NCBI GenBank assembly: GCA_022072055.1
Contig: JAJVIK010000027.1
Coordinates: 1-45,284, forward strand
DNA length: 45,284 nt
Source of the DNA: a bacterium
GTDB lineage: Bacteria; Hinthialibacterota; Hinthialibacteria; OLB16
Reading direction: 5' to 3'
Shown here: one piece after another, positions 23,103 through 31,781 of the stretch
Layout of the letters: each line of letters starts with the position of its first letter
Position numbering within the stretch: the stretch's first letter is position 1
Position numbers and translations under genes: made by a program
The notes under the pieces: model-generated
Database searches by the model: none
Seen by the model: the letters and a program-made list of their open reading frames with translations, nothing else
Told to the model about the DNA's origin: nothing

Positions 23103-24383
23103 ATGCCTCTGGCCAAGACGGCCCAAAAGAAGTATTATCGTACCGTTTTCATGGTCAACATGGGCGACACCGAGAGAGGCTGTTCCAACTGTCGTTCAGC
23201 ATCCTACCTCGCCTCCCCCGCCCGAGAGGGTCCTTCAGCGCGCCTGTTTCTGGCTCTCGCCACTCTCTGCACCTTTGCGTTGGGCGCAATTGCAGGCGGC
23301 GACTCCCTCAAGGTCGCGCCTTCCGAGGTGGGACTGATTCCCCCCGTGGCCCAAGGCCCGGTCTCCCCAGAAGAAGCTGGGAAGTGGCTGGACCGAAGCG
23401 TGAAACTCGGGGATGTCTCCCCCTCGGCGCTTGAGATTGAAGTCTTCAACTTGATCAACCAGGCCCGGGCGAATCCCGGGGCCTTCGGCTATGGGTATCT
23501 CACCCCCGCCCCACCGCTCCACTGGAATGCCGCGCTGCTCTACATCGCCTGGGTCCACAGCCAGGACATGGCCACCGAGAACTATTTCAACCATGACTCC
23601 TACAACCTGGTTGGCGGGCAACTGGTCTTTGACCGTAGCTGGGTGGATCGGGTGAGAAGCCAGTACCCGTTCAACACCAACATCTCCGAGAACATCGCCT
23701 GGAACACCAGCGGCTCGGCCCAGGGCATTGTGCAGGCCTGGATGGACAGCCAGGGGCACCGTGAGAACATCATGAACATCAGCGGGATCTACACCGAGGG
23801 GGCCATCGGGGTCGCAACGGGAAACGGGAAGACCTATTGGACCCATGACTTCGGGGGCCGCGAGATCTCGTACAACCTGGAGATTGCGAACCTTGCGTTC
23901 AATCCTCCCTCTCCGAACCCGGGGGACACGGTGAATGTGTCCTTCCAGATCAACAACCTCGACCAGACCGACGCTTTCCCCGTGGAGGTTGTCGTGTACC
24001 GAGGAAACCCGCACTCCGGCGGGACACCCCTCACGAATGTTTACTCGATGAGCCAGATCGTTCAGTCAGGGGTGGCCTATGGCCTGAATGGGAACCTGAA
24101 CACCACGGGCTATCCCACCGACACCGAGATCTATGTCTGGCTCGATCCGAATTCACGGTTCGCCGAGACCAATGAGTCCGACAATCTGATCCATCGCGTT
24201 CTGTTCGAGGGAGGCGGCCTTCTTTGCGACCTGAACGCGGATGGCTTGGTCAACGGCCTCGACATCTTCCGATTCGCGCGCGGCTGGTGTCAAAACGACC
24301 CGACCTGCAATCTGGATGGGGTCGGGCATGTGTCCGCCGGCGATTTGCTTCTTTTCGCCGGAAACTGGCCGACGGACCATTAA
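23103..24383 (+). CDS. Exported CAP-domain (SCP/PR1-like) protein with CARDB-like domain and dockerin-like tail
   Basis: A 426-aa exported protein. A hydrophobic segment at about residues 47-63 (LFLALATLCTFALGAIAG) serves as signal peptide after an unusually long N-terminal part; later starts at 23151 or 23160 are possible. The CAP domain (about 107-258) shows EIEVFNLINQARANPG, LHWNAALLYIAWVHSQDM, HD, SENIAW and the HRENIMN motif, with the conserved His/Glu residues. A CARDB-like domain follows (about 262-372, ending FAETNESDN). The C-terminus is a dockerin-like type I repeat pair (DLNADGLVNGLDIFRFA ... DGVGHVSAGDLLLFA). It is probably surface or extracellular; its substrate is unknown. Confidence 0.9.
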   Translation: MPLAKTAQKKYYRTVFMVNMGDTERGCSNCRSASYLASPAREGPSARLFLALATLCTFALGAIAGGDSLKVAPSEVGLIPPVAQGPVSPEEAGKWLDRSVKLGDVSPSALEIEVFNLINQARANPGAFGYGYLTPAPPLHWNAALLYIAWVHSQDMATENYFNHDSYNLVGGQLVFDRSWVDRVRSQYPFNTNISENIAWNTSGSAQGIVQAWMDSQGHRENIMNISGIYTEGAIGVATGNGKTYWTHDFGGREISYNLEIANLAFNPPSPNPGDTVNVSFQINNLDQTDAFPVEVVVYRGNPHSGGTPLTNVYSMSQIVQSGVAYGLNGNLNTTGYPTDTEIYVWLDPNSRFAETNESDNLIHRVLFEGGGLLCDLNADGLVNGLDIFRFARGWCQNDPTCNLDGVGHVSAGDLLLFAGNWPTDH

Positions 24384-24448
24384 GGGCGGTGTCCACTCCG
24401 TCTTCACCGAGAGAGTAATCGGATTTTGGCATCCAATCCAACTCGCGG

Positions 24449-24477
24449 TTGACACTCTCCCCCACCGTCCCTAGCAT
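24449..24477 (+). promoter_or_regulatory. Sigma70-type promoter for the acyl-CoA synthetase unit
   Basis: TTGACA at 24449-24454 and TAGCAT at 24472-24477 with a 17-base spacer, about 100 bases before the ATG at 24585. Confidence 0.65.
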
Positions 24478-24584
24478 TCGCTCCCATCCAGGTCTTGGCG
24501 TCGCCTGAACCGTTTCAGGCGCGCTGTGTGGCGCCGATGGGCGCTTCAACTTTTCGCAAGCGCGGGCTTCCCCCGGAGGAACAC

Positions 24585-26081
24585 ATGGTCAACCTTTACA
24601 CCGAGTTCGAGAAATCGGCGCGGGCTCATGCCGAAAGGCCCTTCCTCACCTATGAGGACCAGGACATCTCCTATGCCCAAGTTCTGGACGCCATCAAGCG
24701 CTTGGCCGCCAAGCTTCTCGAGCTGGTCCCCGGCAACTCCTCCGAACCGGAAAACCACATCGCCCTCTTCGCCCCGAATCTGCCCGGCTTCGTGATTGGT
24801 TTCTATGGAACCCTGGCCGCCAACAAGACCACTGTCCCGATCAACTTCCTGCTCAACCCCAATGAAATCATGACCATTGGGATGCACGCGGGCATCCGGA
24901 TTGTCCTCGCCTCCGGTCCGCTTTACGAAAAGGCGGTTGAGATGTCCCGCGCGGTTCCGATTACCGTGCTGAGGATTGAAGACTTCTTCGCGCCGGGACC
25001 GGTCCCCGAGCTTCCGGCGGTCTCGCGCGGCGATGACGACACCGCCGTGCTGATGTACACCTCCGGCACCACCGGCATGCCCAAGGGGGTCGAGCTGACC
25101 CACACCAACATCCATGACAACTACTCCAATGTGGTGGGGGCTTGGCCGTTCCACGAAGGCAACACCTTCATCGGAGTGATCCCGCTGTTCCATTCCTTCG
25201 CCATGACCGCGCTCCTGGTCTTGTCCGGCTACATCGGCGCGCGGCTCGTGCTTCTGCCCCAATTCATGCCGCAGAAGCTGATCGAATACTTCCTCAAGTA
25301 TCCGGACTGCATCTTTTTCGCGGTGCCCCCGATGTTCAAGGTTTTGGGGCAAATCGCCCTTTCGAAGGGGCTTAAGTTCCCCAACCTCAAACTCTGCGTG
25401 TCCGGCGCCGCCGCGCTCCCGATGGATGTGAAGGAGATCTTTGAAAGGGGAACCGGCGTGGATCTCTTCCAAGGCTATGGACTGACCGAAGCCAGCCCGG
25501 CGGTCAGCTTCAACCTTCCGGGCGCGCACAAACCGGGGACCATCGGTCGACCGATCCCCCATGTCCGGGTGGAGATTTGGGACGATGAGGGCAAGCCCCT
25601 GCCGACCGGCCAGGTTGGGGAGCTTGTGGTCTTCGGAAAGAATGTGATGAGGGGTTACTACAAGAACCCCCAGGCCACCGCCCAGGCGATCAATCCGGAT
25701 GGCGGCCTCCACACCGGCGACCTGGCCAAGATCGACGAGGAGGGCTTCATCAGCATCGCGGGGCGCAAGAAGGAGCTCATCATCTGCGCGGGCGAGAACA
25801 TCTACCCGACCGAGATCGAGCATGTCCTTGGCGCGCATCCGGGAGTGGCGGACGCCGCGGTCATCGGGATCCCGCATCCCACCAAGGGCGAGGAGCCGAA
25901 GGCCTTTGTCGCCCCGGTCCCCGGCGCGACCCTCGATCCCGCCGAACTCAAGCAGCTCTGCAAGGAAAAACTGGCCGCTTTTAAGGTCCCCGCCGAGATC
26001 GAAATCCGCGAATCCCTGCCCAAGAACCCGACCGGCAAGGTGCTCAAGCGAGTCCTGGAGGCCGAAATCGGAAAGGCGTGA
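24585..26081 (+). CDS. Long-chain fatty-acid--CoA ligase (ANL superfamily)
   Basis: A 498-aa adenylate-forming enzyme that activates a fatty acid with ATP and joins it to CoA, cytoplasmic or membrane-associated. The ATP loop MYTSGTTGMPKGVELTH is at about residue 160, the adenine-binding GYGLTEASP near 302, the TGDLAKIDEEGFISIAGRKK hinge near 380-400 followed by GENIYPTEIE, and the catalytic Lys in the C-terminal NPTGKVLKR. Start is the ATG at 24585, directly after GGAGGA; a longer frame from 24495 lacks a site. Two LolA-like genes follow at 95 and 57 bases, hinting at a lipid/lipoprotein unit, though that is an inference. Confidence 0.92.
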   Translation: MVNLYTEFEKSARAHAERPFLTYEDQDISYAQVLDAIKRLAAKLLELVPGNSSEPENHIALFAPNLPGFVIGFYGTLAANKTTVPINFLLNPNEIMTIGMHAGIRIVLASGPLYEKAVEMSRAVPITVLRIEDFFAPGPVPELPAVSRGDDDTAVLMYTSGTTGMPKGVELTHTNIHDNYSNVVGAWPFHEGNTFIGVIPLFHSFAMTALLVLSGYIGARLVLLPQFMPQKLIEYFLKYPDCIFFAVPPMFKVLGQIALSKGLKFPNLKLCVSGAAALPMDVKEIFERGTGVDLFQGYGLTEASPAVSFNLPGAHKPGTIGRPIPHVRVEIWDDEGKPLPTGQVGELVVFGKNVMRGYYKNPQATAQAINPDGGLHTGDLAKIDEEGFISIAGRKKELIICAGENIYPTEIEHVLGAHPGVADAAVIGIPHPTKGEEPKAFVAPVPGATLDPAELKQLCKEKLAAFKVPAEIEIRESLPKNPTGKVLKRVLEAEIGKA

Positions 26082-26176
26082 CCCCCGGAGAGTTCCCGCG
26101 ACAAATCTTTCCTGTCCCAAGGAAGTCGGGTATCCTCAGTTCAAGATTGATTGAACCGAACGAGGATTCCTTCTCC

Positions 26177-26875
26177 ATGACCCGCTTCGCCGCGCTTCGA
26201 CTGGCGCTCTTCGCCACTTTCTTCCTCTCCAATATCCCCGCCCAAGGTCAAGGCATCCAGCAGGTCATCCAGGGCATGCAGGCGCGCTGGGCCCGCATCC
26301 AGGATGCTTCCGCGGTGATCGAGATCCAGACCTGGGACAAGAGCAAAGGGGACAAGGTCGATGTCTTTTACGGCCAGATATACTATCGCGCGCCGGAGCT
26401 GATCCGCTTGGAGTACTCCCCCGCGCCGGAATCGGTCACCGGGACCCCGAAGCTCTATCCGCTCGGCGAGAACAAGTTCATTTACATTCATGATGGCCGG
26501 AAACTCCTGCGCTACAGCCATTCCCAGAAGGGCTGGTTCGATCAGGTCGGCAACGATCCCGTGATCTCCATGGTCAATCAGATCACCGACATCAACAACT
26601 TCAATGTCGAGCGCTTCCTTTCGATCTACCAAGTGGCCGATGTTCGTTCCGACAATTCGCTCGGGATCCCTTGCTACATCCTCCGCGCCGAGCCGAAGGT
26701 TCGGGGCGGGCAACACCCGCGCCAATTGTTGTGGATCAATCAGCGGACCTATCTTCCGCTGGAGGCGATCCTGGCGCGGAGCACGAATGAGGTGAGTTGC
26801 TTCTTCCACAAGGTCGATCAGAACCCTCGGCTGCCGTCCTCGGTTTTCTCGACCCAATGGAGAAAGCCGGAATAG
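26177..26875 (+). CDS. LolA-like periplasmic lipoprotein carrier, copy 1
   Basis: A 232-aa exported protein. Signal peptide LRLALFATFFLSNIPAQG at residues 7-25. The mature part matches the outer-membrane lipoprotein-sorting (LolA-like) beta-barrel fold: QVIQGMQARWARIQDASAVIEIQTWD, then YYRAPELIRLEYSP, FIYIHDGRKLLRYSH, and the closing LLWINQRTYLPLEAILAR strand in which the carrier interprets modification of its cargo. ATG at 26177 has a GAGGA site and gives a proper signal peptide; an upstream in-frame start at 26078 would bury it. LolA-like proteins carry lipoproteins or lipids across the periplasm. Confidence 0.8.
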   Translation: MTRFAALRLALFATFFLSNIPAQGQGIQQVIQGMQARWARIQDASAVIEIQTWDKSKGDKVDVFYGQIYYRAPELIRLEYSPAPESVTGTPKLYPLGENKFIYIHDGRKLLRYSHSQKGWFDQVGNDPVISMVNQITDINNFNVERFLSIYQVADVRSDNSLGIPCYILRAEPKVRGGQHPRQLLWINQRTYLPLEAILARSTNEVSCFFHKVDQNPRLPSSVFSTQWRKPE

Positions 26876-26932
26876 GGAAGTCGGGAACAACCCGGGTTTA
26901 GGGGCCCGGGAGCCGGGAAAGGGGAGAGAGTC

Positions 26933-27832
26933 ATGTATCGTCACAGCGCACTCAGTGTCACTCTATGCGCGGCGCTCGCGCTGTTCGCGAGCGCGCCTTC
27001 CACGGCCATCGGGACGCGGGAGTTCTTCGAGCGCCTCCAGGAATCCTGGAACGCCATCCGGACTTTTCAGGCCGAGGTGATCCAGGAGTCGCGCTACTCC
27101 TCGGATGGCCTGGTTCAGATGTATCAGGGGAAGATCTTCCTCGCTGAGGATGGGCGCATCGCTTACGACTATGACCTCACCGGGGAGTGGAACGACCCCT
27201 CCCTTGTTCGCTCGAGCGCCAAGGGGAAGGAGTCCGCCGCCGCTCCCAAACCAGGTTCACCCGAAAGCGAACCAGTCAAGAAAGGAGGAGCCTATCGCGC
27301 CGCCGCGGATGTGGTGATCCACTACGATCCCGAGCGGGACTTGCTCGTTGAAAGCCCGGAGGACGAGACCGTGTTGATCCAGGTGTTTCGAGGCATGCTC
27401 GGTTCGGGAGATTTCAACGCGGATCGTTTCCGCGAGGAGAACAAGATCAGCGACATCAGCGAAGCGGTCATGGAGGATGGGAGAGCGATCTACAAGCTGG
27501 TCGCGATTCCGAGAAAAGGATCCCCCGCCTACAACTGGGCCAAGCAGTCGGGGAATAAGGAGCTCAACCTGCGTCAGGAGCTGTGGGTCGAGGCCGCGAC
27601 CATGCGCCCAATCAAGGCGGTGCTGCTCTCCGAGGATGAATCCACCTCGGTCACCTTGCGCAACGCCAAGGTCAACGAACCGCTCGACCCCAAGGTGTTT
27701 CTCCTCACCCCCAAGGATGGGAAGCTCCCCACCAAGGTCCGACGCGGCTCCTTGAGCGAATCGAGCCCGAAGCCTTCCCAGAAGGAGTTCCAGGGAGTTC
27801 CGCTTGAGGAGATTCCGGTAGAGAGGAATTGA
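26933..27832 (+). CDS. LolA-like exported protein, copy 2, with low-complexity insert
   Basis: A 299-aa exported protein, 57 bases after copy 1. Signal peptide LCAALALFASAPSTAIG. The fold order again fits LolA: FFERLQESWNAIRTFQAEVIQES, LVQMYQGKIFLAEDGRIAYDYD, DVVIHYDPERDLLVES, ELNLRQELWVEAATMRPIKAVL. Compared with copy 1 it carries an extra charged segment at about residues 92-122 (Ser/Lys/Pro/Glu-rich) between two strands and a Ser/Pro-rich C-terminus. Sequence likeness to copy 1 is low, so this is an old pairing rather than a recent duplication. AGAG-rich purine sequence precedes the ATG. Confidence 0.7.
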   Translation: MYRHSALSVTLCAALALFASAPSTAIGTREFFERLQESWNAIRTFQAEVIQESRYSSDGLVQMYQGKIFLAEDGRIAYDYDLTGEWNDPSLVRSSAKGKESAAAPKPGSPESEPVKKGGAYRAAADVVIHYDPERDLLVESPEDETVLIQVFRGMLGSGDFNADRFREENKISDISEAVMEDGRAIYKLVAIPRKGSPAYNWAKQSGNKELNLRQELWVEAATMRPIKAVLLSEDESTSVTLRNAKVNEPLDPKVFLLTPKDGKLPTKVRRGSLSESSPKPSQKEFQGVPLEEIPVERN

Positions 27833-27955
27833 GGGTCACGCTTTTCCACGCTCGGATTGGATCTCACTTGAGAAAAAGGCGGTTGCGAAAAAGGATCCTT
27901 GCGTTCAGGTCACGGGTCGGCATTCTCTTAGAGAGCGAACGCGGAGGTGAGGGTG

Positions 27956-28237
27956 ATGAATCAACGGCTGACAATCACCCTCCCGGAGGAAACGGTTCAG
28001 TTGACGGACCGGACGATTCCAAAGCGGGAGCGGAGTCACATCATCAATGAGGCGGTTCAGCAATACTTGAGGAACGCCGCGCGGAAGCGGCTCCGAGATT
28101 GCCAGGTGCTCAATCAGATCCGGTCCGTTGACAATCGGCGACTCAAACGAAGGCTTTTCATGGTCTCCCCGGAGACCATGAAAAGGGTCGATGAGGCCCT
28201 CTCGATCAGTCTTGGATTGACCGACCTCGGACGGTGA
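27956..28237 (+). CDS. Fused antitoxin (ribbon-helix-helix) head and MazF toxin tail, probable TA relic
   Basis: A 93-aa protein. Residues 2-40 are a ribbon-helix-helix DNA-binding domain of MazE-like antitoxins (RLTITLPEE...RSHIINEAVQQYL). Residues 49-88 read QVLNQIRSVDNRRLKRRL...ETMKRVDEALSISLGL, which is the C-terminal end of MazF/PemK toxins (family pattern QIRTxDxxRL...MxxVDEALxISLxL). The antitoxin tail and most of the toxin, including its catalytic N-terminal half, are missing, so an in-frame deletion seems to have fused the two genes. GGAGG site eight bases before the ATG. It may still bind the old operator. Confidence 0.7.
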   Translation: MNQRLTITLPEETVQLTDRTIPKRERSHIINEAVQQYLRNAARKRLRDCQVLNQIRSVDNRRLKRRLFMVSPETMKRVDEALSISLGLTDLGR

Positions 28238-28246
28238 TTGTCTCCC

Positions 28247-29398
28247 TCACCCTTTCTTCAGCGCCTCCACGTAGTCCGTTTTCTCCCACGTGAAGTCGTC
28301 ATCCTCTCGCCCGAAGTGGCCGTAGTTGGTGGTCTTAGAGTAGATCGGGCGGCGAAGTTTGAGACGTTCGATGATCGCGCGCGGACGCAGATCAAAAACC
28401 CTCCGGACACGCGCCGCGATTTCCGTGTCCGGGATGGTTCCCGTGCCGAAGGTGTTGACCATCAGCGAAACCGGTTGAGCAACGCCGATGGCGTAAGCCA
28501 CCTGGGTTTCACAACGCTCCGCGAGTCCGGCCGCGACAATGTTCTTGGCCACATGCCGCATGGCGTAAGCAGCTGAGCGATCCACCTTGGTGGGATCCTT
28601 GCCCGAGAAGGCCCCGCCGCCGTGACGGCCCATGCCGCCGTAGGTGTCCACGATGATCTTGCGTCCGGTGAGCCCGGCGTCCCCATGCGGCCCGCCGATC
28701 ACAAAACGACCGGTCGGATTCACATGGAACTTGGTGTCCTTGTCCAGCATGTTCGCCGGAATGACCGGCTTGATCACCTTTTCCACGATGTCCTTCTGAA
28801 TCTGCGACTGGGTCGCTTCTTCATCATGCTGGGTCGAGACCACGACCGCGTCCACGCGGGCAGGTTTCCCCTCCACATACTCGACAGTCACCTGAGATTT
28901 TCCATCCGGGCGGAGGTACGGAAGCACGGAATCCTTACGGATCTGGGTGAGGCGCTCGGTGAGACGGTGCGCGAGGTAGATCGGCATCGGCATCAGGGTC
29001 GGGGTCTCCTTGCAGGCATACCCGAACATCATCCCCTGGTCCCCGGCGCCTTGCTCGTGATCGTCCTTCTCATCCACGCCCATCGCGATATCCGGGGATT
29101 GCGGATCGATGGCCACGAGCACCGCGCAGGTCTTCCAATCAAAGCCCATGCTGGCATCGGTGTATCCGATGCGTTTGATCGCGCTGCGCGCCACCTGCTG
29201 GAAATCCACGAAACACGAGGTTGTGATCTCCCCCGCGATGACCGCCACCCCAGTGGTCACCATCGTTTCGCACGCCACGCGCCCCATCGGGTCCTGGGTG
29301 AAGATGGCGTCCAAAACCGAATCGGAAATCAGGTCGCAAATCTTGTCGGGATGGCCTTCCGTGACCGATTCCGAGGTGAAGAAAAAACGCTCGCTCAC
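28247..29398 (-). CDS. metK: S-adenosylmethionine synthetase
   Basis: A 383-aa cytoplasmic enzyme making S-adenosylmethionine from methionine and ATP. Both signatures are visible: [17 protein letters not shown] (about residues 113-129) and [19 protein letters not shown]. The N-terminal [18 protein letters not shown] includes the catalytic His. GTG at 29398 with GGAGG eight bases upstream gives the normal family start; the longer frame to 29440 adds 14 atypical residues. It lies 51 bases after the nucleotidyltransferase in the same direction. No SAM riboswitch is visible in the short leader. Its 3' end is only nine bases from the convergent relic gene. Confidence 0.96.
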   Translation of the reverse strand: MSERFFFTSESVTEGHPDKICDLISDSVLDAIFTQDPMGRVACETMVTTGVAVIAGEITTSCFVDFQQVARSAIKRIGYTDASMGFDWKTCAVLVAIDPQSPDIAMGVDEKDDHEQGAGDQGMMFGYACKETPTLMPMPIYLAHRLTERLTQIRKDSVLPYLRPDGKSQVTVEYVEGKPARVDAVVVSTQHDEEATQSQIQKDIVEKVIKPVIPANMLDKDTKFHVNPTGRFVIGGPHGDAGLTGRKIIVDTYGGMGRHGGGAFSGKDPTKVDRSAAYAMRHVAKNIVAAGLAERCETQVAYAIGVAQPVSLMVNTFGTGTIPDTEIAARVRRVFDLRPRAIIERLKLRRPIYSKTTNYGHFGREDDDFTWEKTDYVEALKKG

Positions 29399-29449
29399 TG
29401 CACTGTCCTCCAAGGGTCGTTTGGATGGGGCCAACCCCACCCTGCATCT

Positions 29450-30445
29450 CTAAATCTCCGCCGGCGATTCTCCAAACCGAATTTGCGCGGAATCGCCCAC
29501 GTTCAAGCTCTGAAAGGATCCCTCCACGACCGATGAATCGCCTAGGAGCGAACCCTTGAGCGCCGCCCGCCGGACCGTGGAGTTCCGATTGATGATGCTG
29601 TCCTCGATGATCGATTGCTCAATCTGGCTCCCCTCGGCGATGGAAACATAGGGGCCGATAATCGAGTCCACCAGGGTCACGCCATCCGAAATGTAAACCG
29701 GCTCGCGGATGATGCAACCCTCCACCGGAACCAAGCGCGATTTCGTTGTCAGCAAGGCCCGGTTCGTCTCCAGGAGGGTCTCCGGCTTCCCGCAGTCGTA
29801 CCACCCCTCCACCGGGAAGGTGGTCATCGCCACCCCTTGCCTGAGCATGATCGCCAGGGCGTCAGTGAGTTGGTACTCCCCCTTGGTCCTCCGGTCCTGT
29901 TCGATGATCAACTTCTCCAGGGCGGCTCGAAGAACCGCGGTGTCCTGAATGAAATACAAGCCCACAATCGCCAGGTTGCTCGGCGGTGGATCGGGTTTTT
30001 CGATCAGGTCCGTGATGAAACCCTCCTTGACCACCACCACGCCGAACCGGCGCGGGTCCTCCACTTCCTTCACTCCGATCGAGCAGACCCCGCCGCTGAG
30101 CACCCCCTTGAAGGAGCATTCAAACACGGTGTCGCCCAGCACAATCAGTCCTGGGCCGCCGGTGAGGTAGTCGCGCGCCAGATAGATGGCGTGCCCCAGC
30201 CCCAGGAGTTTTTCCTGGCGGACTACGTGGACCTTGAGGTTATAGTGCCCGGTCACATAGTCGGTGACCTGCTGGCCCCGGTAGCCCACAATCAGCACGA
30301 CCTCATCCACCCCGACCTCGATCAGCCGCTCCAGGATGTGTCCCAGGATGGGCTTCCCGGCCACATGGATCAGGACCTTGGGAGTGGTATGGGTGTGGGG
30401 GCGCAGGCGGGTGCCCTCGCCCGCGACCGGAATAATGGCCTTCAT
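29450..30445 (-). CDS. Sugar-phosphate nucleotidyltransferase (RmlA/GlmU-like)
   Basis: A 331-aa enzyme forming a nucleotide sugar, probably dTDP-glucose or a related donor. The N-terminal signature AIIPVAGEGTRLRPHTHTTPK (residues 3-23) with the pyrophosphorylase Gly/Arg/Lys residues, VGYRGQQV, LGLGHAIYLA and LVVLGDT-like (VLGDTVFE) metal-Asp motifs are present. From about residue 240 it continues into hexapeptide repeats (left-handed beta helix: VYISDGVTLVDSIIGPYVSI and on), as in long-form glucose-1-phosphate thymidylyltransferases. ATG at 30445 is used because the family start is unmistakable. It probably feeds the neighbouring GT4 glycosyltransferase. Confidence 0.88.
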   Translation of the reverse strand: MKAIIPVAGEGTRLRPHTHTTPKVLIHVAGKPILGHILERLIEVGVDEVVLIVGYRGQQVTDYVTGHYNLKVHVVRQEKLLGLGHAIYLARDYLTGGPGLIVLGDTVFECSFKGVLSGGVCSIGVKEVEDPRRFGVVVVKEGFITDLIEKPDPPPSNLAIVGLYFIQDTAVLRAALEKLIIEQDRRTKGEYQLTDALAIMLRQGVAMTTFPVEGWYDCGKPETLLETNRALLTTKSRLVPVEGCIIREPVYISDGVTLVDSIIGPYVSIAEGSQIEQSIIEDSIINRNSTVRRAALKGSLLGDSSVVEGSFQSLNVGDSAQIRFGESPAEI

Positions 30446-30542
30446 TGGGTGCTTTTTGGGGCCCTTAACATGAATCTGGGGTGGCTCGTGTTCCGGCCAC
30501 CCCGGGAACTCCAGGCGAGTATGTCCCAAAGCGGAGGGGGGG

Positions 30543-31730
30543 TCAAGGATGGCTCCGAACGGATTCCTGATAGAGCGCCTCCACATTCCCGGCAAAGGTC
30601 CGCGGGGAGTACACCCGGCATGCCAGTTCGCGCGCGTTTCGCCCAAGGCGGGCGCGCTCCGAGGGGTCCTCCGCCAGCCGCCGGACAGCGCGCGCGAACT
30701 CCTCCGCCGTGTCGGCCACCAGGAGGTGCTCCCCATGACGGCACTCGATCCCCTCATGGCCGATGGAGGTGCTGACCACGGCCATGCCCGCGGCGAAAGC
30801 CTCCAAGAGCTTGTTCCGAACCCCCGCCGCGATGCGCAGCGGACAGAGGTAGATGTCCTCCTCAAAGAGGTGATCCGACATGCGCTCCACATATCCGGTG
30901 AAATGATAGCGAGCATCCCGCCGGACCTCGTCGAGCTCGCGAGTCGCACCAAACCCGACCACCTCGATGGGCAGCTCGAATCCAAGCAGGGGTTGTATCT
31001 CCTCCCGATACCAGAGCAGCGCATCCATGTTCGGCAAGTAGTAGAGAGTGCCGGTGAAGACGCCCCGAACACTTCCATCTCCGCGAGCGCGAGGTTGAAA
31101 GTCGTCCGTGTCCACCGTGTGAGGCAAGACATGAATCGAGGACTCGACCCCATGTTTGAGCAAGGCCTGGCGGTCCACCTCCGAGCAGACCACATGGTGA
31201 AAACCGGTCGCTAACAGATTCGCTTCCCAGGGGGGGATGAGACGGTGCTCGCGACGGTCGATCCAACCCTTGAGACGACCCACCGGGTGGCGGATCGCGC
31301 GCTCGTAGTAGAGCGACAGCGCATCGGGGAAATCCACGATCACGGGGCCGCTATAGACTTGCCTCGCGGCGATTGCATACGGGGCCATCCGGAAGCGGTC
31401 CACATGGAGGACCTCCGGCGGGTTGCCCCGCAAGTCCTCGAGAAGTTGCGCCTCGAGCGTTCCGCTCGCGCAGTGGAGGATGCGAAGCGGCTCCTCTCCA
31501 AACCAGCCCGCGAGACAGCGCCGCCAGCGCTTGACTCTTGGAAGAACAACGGAGCGGACACGGATTCCTAGCGCCTCAAGCGCCTCTTCGGCATCCCGAA
31601 CCGGTCCCGGGTCACGGATGCAGTGGAGGGTGACCTCATGACCGCTTTCCGAGAGCTGTTTGAGAAAGGAAAACCCCCGCCGTCCATAGGCGCCGGAGGG
31701 AACCTGGGGGGACACAAAACAGACGCGCAT
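30543..31730 (-). CDS. Family 4 (GT-B) glycosyltransferase
   Basis: A 395-aa GT-B glycosyltransferase. The N-terminal Rossmann half begins RVCFVSPQVPSGAYGRRGFSFLKQL. The C-terminal donor domain has VFTGTLYYLPNMDALLWY, the VVGFGATREL strand and the LCPLRIAAGVRNKLLEAFAAGMAVVSTSIGHEGIE segment, in which the E of the EX7E-type motif binds the nucleotide sugar. It resembles the exopolysaccharide-associated GT4 proteins of the TIGR03087 kind, but I would not insist. First gene of the reverse-strand run leading to the nucleotidyltransferase (97-base gap) and metK. Divergent from the RND exporter with only 51 bases between. Confidence 0.85.
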   Translation of the reverse strand: MRVCFVSPQVPSGAYGRRGFSFLKQLSESGHEVTLHCIRDPGPVRDAEEALEALGIRVRSVVLPRVKRWRRCLAGWFGEEPLRILHCASGTLEAQLLEDLRGNPPEVLHVDRFRMAPYAIAARQVYSGPVIVDFPDALSLYYERAIRHPVGRLKGWIDRREHRLIPPWEANLLATGFHHVVCSEVDRQALLKHGVESSIHVLPHTVDTDDFQPRARGDGSVRGVFTGTLYYLPNMDALLWYREEIQPLLGFELPIEVVGFGATRELDEVRRDARYHFTGYVERMSDHLFEEDIYLCPLRIAAGVRNKLLEAFAAGMAVVSTSIGHEGIECRHGEHLLVADTAEEFARAVRRLAEDPSERARLGRNARELACRVYSPRTFAGNVEALYQESVRSHP

Positions 31731-31781
31731 GGCCCGATACTATCGTGTGGCTTTTCCGGTTGTGCTAGGGTGAACCTCCTT

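Noticed and set aside
24546-26120. A 524-codon reverse frame opposite the acyl-CoA ligase
   Set aside because: Shadow frame; the forward strand holds all ANL motifs.
29399-29449. SAM riboswitch before metK
   Set aside because: The upstream gap is only 51 bases and lies behind the nucleotidyltransferase; no kink-turn or pseudoknot pattern is visible.
28622-29536. A forward frame of about 300 codons opposite metK
   Set aside because: Antisense of a highly conserved enzyme, with His/Arg-rich composition and no motif.
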